This document shows positions 61,858 to 64,000 of a stretch of DNA of 64,000 bases, piece by piece (positions within the stretch are counted from its first letter, which is position 1; every line of letters starts with the position of its first letter). The DNA comes from Variovorax sp. WS11 (GTDB lineage: Bacteria > Pseudomonadota > Gammaproteobacteria > Burkholderiales > Burkholderiaceae_C): assembly GCF_010499245.1 (NCBI RefSeq), contig NZ_JAAGOW010000005.1, forward strand, positions 620,001 to 684,000, in the 5' to 3' direction. Below the pieces are notes generated by a model, which saw only the letters and a program-made list of their open reading frames with translations, searched no databases and was not told where the DNA came from. Made by a program: the position numbers and the translations under genes.

Positions 61858-63053
61858 TGGCCCCCTTCATCGCCGTCAAGCCATCGCAGGCACCTGCAGA
61901 CCGGCAGCCCCGCTTTGCCCTGTGGCAGCTCGGCTTCCGGCCGTTCTACCTGCTGGCCAGCGCCTTCGCCGCCCTGTCCGTCGGACTGTGGGCGGTGCAG
62001 TTCGCCGGGTGGCTGCCGCTGGCCTATCTCCCGGGTCCGCTGTGGCACGCGCACGAGATGGTGTTCGGCTTCATGCTCGCGGTGATCGTCGGCTTCCTGT
62101 TCACCGCGGGGCGCAACTGGTCCGGCCGGCCGACGCCCACTGGCCTCCCGCTGGCAGCGCTGGCGGCACTCTGGGTGGCAGGGCGCATCCTCGTGCTCAC
62201 GCCTTTCGCCTGGACAGCCGCGCTGGTCAACGCCGCCTTTCCGCTGGCGAGCGCGCTCGCCCTGGCCATTCCCCTCGTGAACGCCCGCAACCGCCGCAAC
62301 TACTTCTTCATCGGCTTGCTGCTCCTGCTGTCGGGCGCGGCGCTGGCGTTCCACCTTTCAGCGCTCGGCGCGATCGCGACGCCGGCATGGATCGGCATCC
62401 AGCTGGCCTTGGACATCCTGCTGTTCATCATGGCAGTCATGGGCGGCCGGGTCATTCCGATGTTCACCAACAATGCCGTCCCAGGCGCCAACGCGACGCG
62501 CCTGCCCATGGTCGAGCGGGCGGCGCTCGGCGGCGTGATCGTGCTGCTGCTGACCGACGCGTCGGGCCTGCCCTCGGTCGCCGTGGCCGCTGCCGCCCTC
62601 GCCGCGACGCTGGCGCAGCTGGTGCGATGGCTGCTGTGGCGGCCGTGGAAGTCGCTGGACAACACGCTCGTCCTGGTACTGCATCTGGCCTACGCGTGGA
62701 TCCCCGTCCATCTTGCGTTGCGGGCGCTGGCGTCGCAAGGCTGGGTGTCGCCCTCTCTCGCAACCCACGCGCTGACCGTGGGAGCGGCGGGCGGACTCAT
62801 CATCGGGATGATGGTGCGGACCGCGCGAGGGCACACGGCCCGGGTCCTGCGCGCCGACCAGGTCGACACCGCCTGCTTCCTGCTGGTCCTGCTCGCGGCA
62901 CTGGTGCGGGTTGTGGTTCCGCTGCTCGCACCGTCGCAAACGATCGTTGCGGTGCTTGCTTCCGCCGCCTTCTGGACATGGGGCTTCGCGCTGTATGCGG
63001 TGCGCTATTGGCCGGTGCTGACGCGACCCCGCCTGGACGGCAAGCCCGGCTGA
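61857..63053 (+). CDS. nnrS: NnrS, haem-copper membrane protein of the NO response
   Basis: A 398-residue NnrS with 12 helices. Conserved segments are GFRPFYLLAS, GPLWHAHEMVFGF (His-rich), GGRVIPMFTNNAVPG and LTVGAAGGLIIGMMVRTARGHTAR. NnrS contains haem and copper and relieves NO stress. It ends the DUF2249-nsrR-nnrS unit. Confidence 0.93.
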   Translation: MAPFIAVKPSQAPADRQPRFALWQLGFRPFYLLASAFAALSVGLWAVQFAGWLPLAYLPGPLWHAHEMVFGFMLAVIVGFLFTAGRNWSGRPTPTGLPLAALAALWVAGRILVLTPFAWTAALVNAAFPLASALALAIPLVNARNRRNYFFIGLLLLLSGAALAFHLSALGAIATPAWIGIQLALDILLFIMAVMGGRVIPMFTNNAVPGANATRLPMVERAALGGVIVLLLTDASGLPSVAVAAAALAATLAQLVRWLLWRPWKSLDNTLVLVLHLAYAWIPVHLALRALASQGWVSPSLATHALTVGAAGGLIIGMMVRTARGHTARVLRADQVDTACFLLVLLAALVRVVVPLLAPSQTIVAVLASAAFWTWGFALYAVRYWPVLTRPRLDGKPG

Positions 63054-63062
63054 ACCTGCCGA

Positions 63063-63113
63063 CATCCATCCATCCATCCATCCATCGACATCGAACATCG
63101 AACATCGAACATC
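63063..63113 (+). repeat. Short tandem repeats downstream of nnrS
   Basis: Six copies of CATC (63063-63086) are followed by GACATC and three copies of GAACATC (63093-63113). Both unit lengths are not multiples of three. They lie just before a short ORF and after the nnrS stop, outside any supported gene. Confidence 0.8.
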
Positions 63114-63126
63114 GAGCACCCTCATC

Positions 63127-63267
63127 ATGCCCAGACTGCGCATCTTCATGGCCGAGGACAGCGAGGGCGCCCGGAACCGCGCGGCTTCCTGGCACGCCTC
63201 GGTCTTCTGCTCCGACGAGGGCTGGCTGCCCTGGTGCGGCGGGGCGGCATCCCTTCGTCCAAACTGA
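63127..63267 (+). CDS. 46-codon ORF, possible response-regulator remnant
   Basis: MPRLRIFMAEDSEGARN begins like a response-regulator receiver (LRIF-x-x-EDS) but the frame ends after 46 codons with no further match in any frame. It may be a truncated remnant or a chance ORF. No strong ribosome-binding site. Confidence 0.25.
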   Translation: MPRLRIFMAEDSEGARNRAASWHASVFCSDEGWLPWCGGAASLRPN

Positions 63268-63328
63268 CGCCGACATTTCGCCGCGAACAACGCGTGGATT
63301 GCAACCGCCGGGCGCGCCGATCTGAGGC

Positions 63329-63805
63329 TCAATCCGAGGAAACGTACTGCACCGCTTCACGCAGCGCGGACCATACCGGGGGCGCAGGCTTCACCCCCGC
63401 CGCGACGTTCGCGGGTTCGAAGCGAGCGCCGCGCAGATGGAGGGCGAGCGCTGCATCCATGGTCTGGACATGCTTTTCATACCAGCCCCTGAGCTGACGC
63501 GCCATCTCTCGCACCTGCAAGAGCTTTCCTTCGCCGGCCTGCAACGCACCTTCGCGCATCACCCCCAGCACCACGCGATGCTGAATCTCGTGGTCCTTTT
63601 GCGACGCATGGCCGGTCGCCCGCATCCAGACATCCTCGCGCGCGAAGTTCTCGGCGGCGCAGAGGACCAGGTCCTGCCAGGCCGAGGGCAATCGGGCGTT
63701 GTCGGCGTTGTCGACACTTGTGAGGAGGCCGATGAACTTCTCGCGAGCCTGGTCCATGAACGGCAGGCCGAGCGACAGTGCTTCCGAACGATTCAAGGCG
63801 GCCAT
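63329..63805 (-). CDS. Hemerythrin-like protein with altered metal ligands
   Basis: A 158-residue four-helix protein aligned by eye to bacteriohemerythrin: GLPFMDQAREKFIGLL (helix A, with Arg at the usual His), NFAREDVWMRATGHASQKDHEIQH (helices B and C, first His replaced by Asn, later His kept) and WYEKHVQTMD (helix D ligands kept). Loss of two ligands suggests a changed metal site. AAAAGGAGATCAC precedes the ATG. A near-consensus FNR box ends 55 nt upstream. Confidence 0.78.
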   Translation of the reverse strand: MAALNRSEALSLGLPFMDQAREKFIGLLTSVDNADNARLPSAWQDLVLCAAENFAREDVWMRATGHASQKDHEIQHRVVLGVMREGALQAGEGKLLQVREMARQLRGWYEKHVQTMDAALALHLRGARFEPANVAAGVKPAPPVWSALREAVQYVSSD

Positions 63806-63860
63806 GTGATCTCCTTTTGATGATGTGACTCAAGGCTATCGACGCGCGACGAGCGCTGTT

Positions 63861-63874
63861 TTGACATGGCTCAA
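63861..63874. promoter_or_regulatory. FNR-type box of the hemerythrin-like gene
   Basis: TTGACATGGCTCAA differs from TTGAT-N4-ATCAA at two bases and ends 55 nt before the start codon, the same spacing as the other boxes. Confidence 0.5.
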
Positions 63875-63955
63875 CGATTGGGCATCCGGTCGATGGTTCA
63901 AGACCAGGACCAGGTTCACCATCACGGCCGACACGCGACGCGACATTCAAAGACC

Positions 63956-63969
63956 TTGCGCTAGCGCAA
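63956..63969. promoter_or_regulatory. Second TTGCG-type palindrome
   Basis: TTGCGCTAGCGCAA is identical to the site upstream of acs. It lies 150 nt before the hemerythrin-like gene and 31 nt from the right end of the window; it may instead control a plus-strand gene just beyond the window. Confidence 0.45.
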
Positions 63970-64000
63970 AGGCCCGTGCCGCGCTGCAGCTTCCAATGGC

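Overview
GC-rich chromosomal DNA that looks betaproteobacterial, most likely Burkholderiales and perhaps Comamonadaceae. This rests on gene order (FNR-linked cbb3 oxidase cluster, narXL-narKKGHJI with a parvulin gene, thymidine phosphorylase beside a beta-CASP hydrolase) and protein style; it was not confirmed by a search. Coding density is very high. I saw no rRNA, tRNA, CRISPR array, insertion sequence or prophage.

Layout. (1) 0.2-9.6 kb: stress and low-oxygen accessory genes (thymidine phosphorylase family, beta-CASP hydrolase, Hsp20, BON proteins, AhpD-like, DUF883, PaaK-like ligase, Usp, HtrA-like protease), including one multiply deleted BON pseudogene and one internally shortened Usp. 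(2) 9.7-20.9 kb: microaerobic respiration: hemN, fnr, ccoNOQPGH, ccoIS and a Usp. (3) 21.1-36.8 kb: alcohol oxidation: acs, aldehyde dehydrogenase, cytochrome c PedF, a quinoprotein-associated binding protein, a sigma-54 activator, pqqABCDE, HiPIP and a PQQ alcohol dehydrogenase with a lanthanide-type active-site signature. (4) 37.1-42.3 kb: truncated haemoglobin, DksA-like protein, nitronate monooxygenase-like enzyme, a hipA-hipB locus and carbonic anhydrase. (5) 42.4-55.7 kb: nitrate respiration, narX-narL-narK1-narK2-narG-narH-narJ-narI-parvulin. (6) 55.8-63.8 kb: Usp, second hemN, nitroreductase, hemerythrin, DUF2249, a C-terminal norB remnant, nsrR, a DUF59 protein, a polytopic membrane protein, nnrS and a hemerythrin-like protein.

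Two regulatory layers can be read from the DNA. First, FNR-type boxes (TTGAT-N4-ATCAA and close variants) recur through the window, and most end 50-60 nt before a start codon; the encoded FNR carries the E-S-R recognition residues expected for TTGAT. Second, four alcohol/PQQ transcription units each have a GG-N10-GC sigma-54 promoter plus a shared inverted repeat close to TGYTCCA-N3-TGGARCA, so the AcoR-like sigma-54 activator encoded in the middle is their probable regulator. A good NsrR-type site overlaps an FNR-driven promoter at 59.2 kb.

Together the genes describe an organism that oxidises alcohols in the periplasm with PQQ enzymes, carries the product to acetyl-CoA, and passes electrons to a high-affinity cbb3 oxidase or to nitrate as oxygen falls, with nitric oxide and stress defences co-regulated. 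No nitrite reductase or complete nitric oxide reductase is encoded here.
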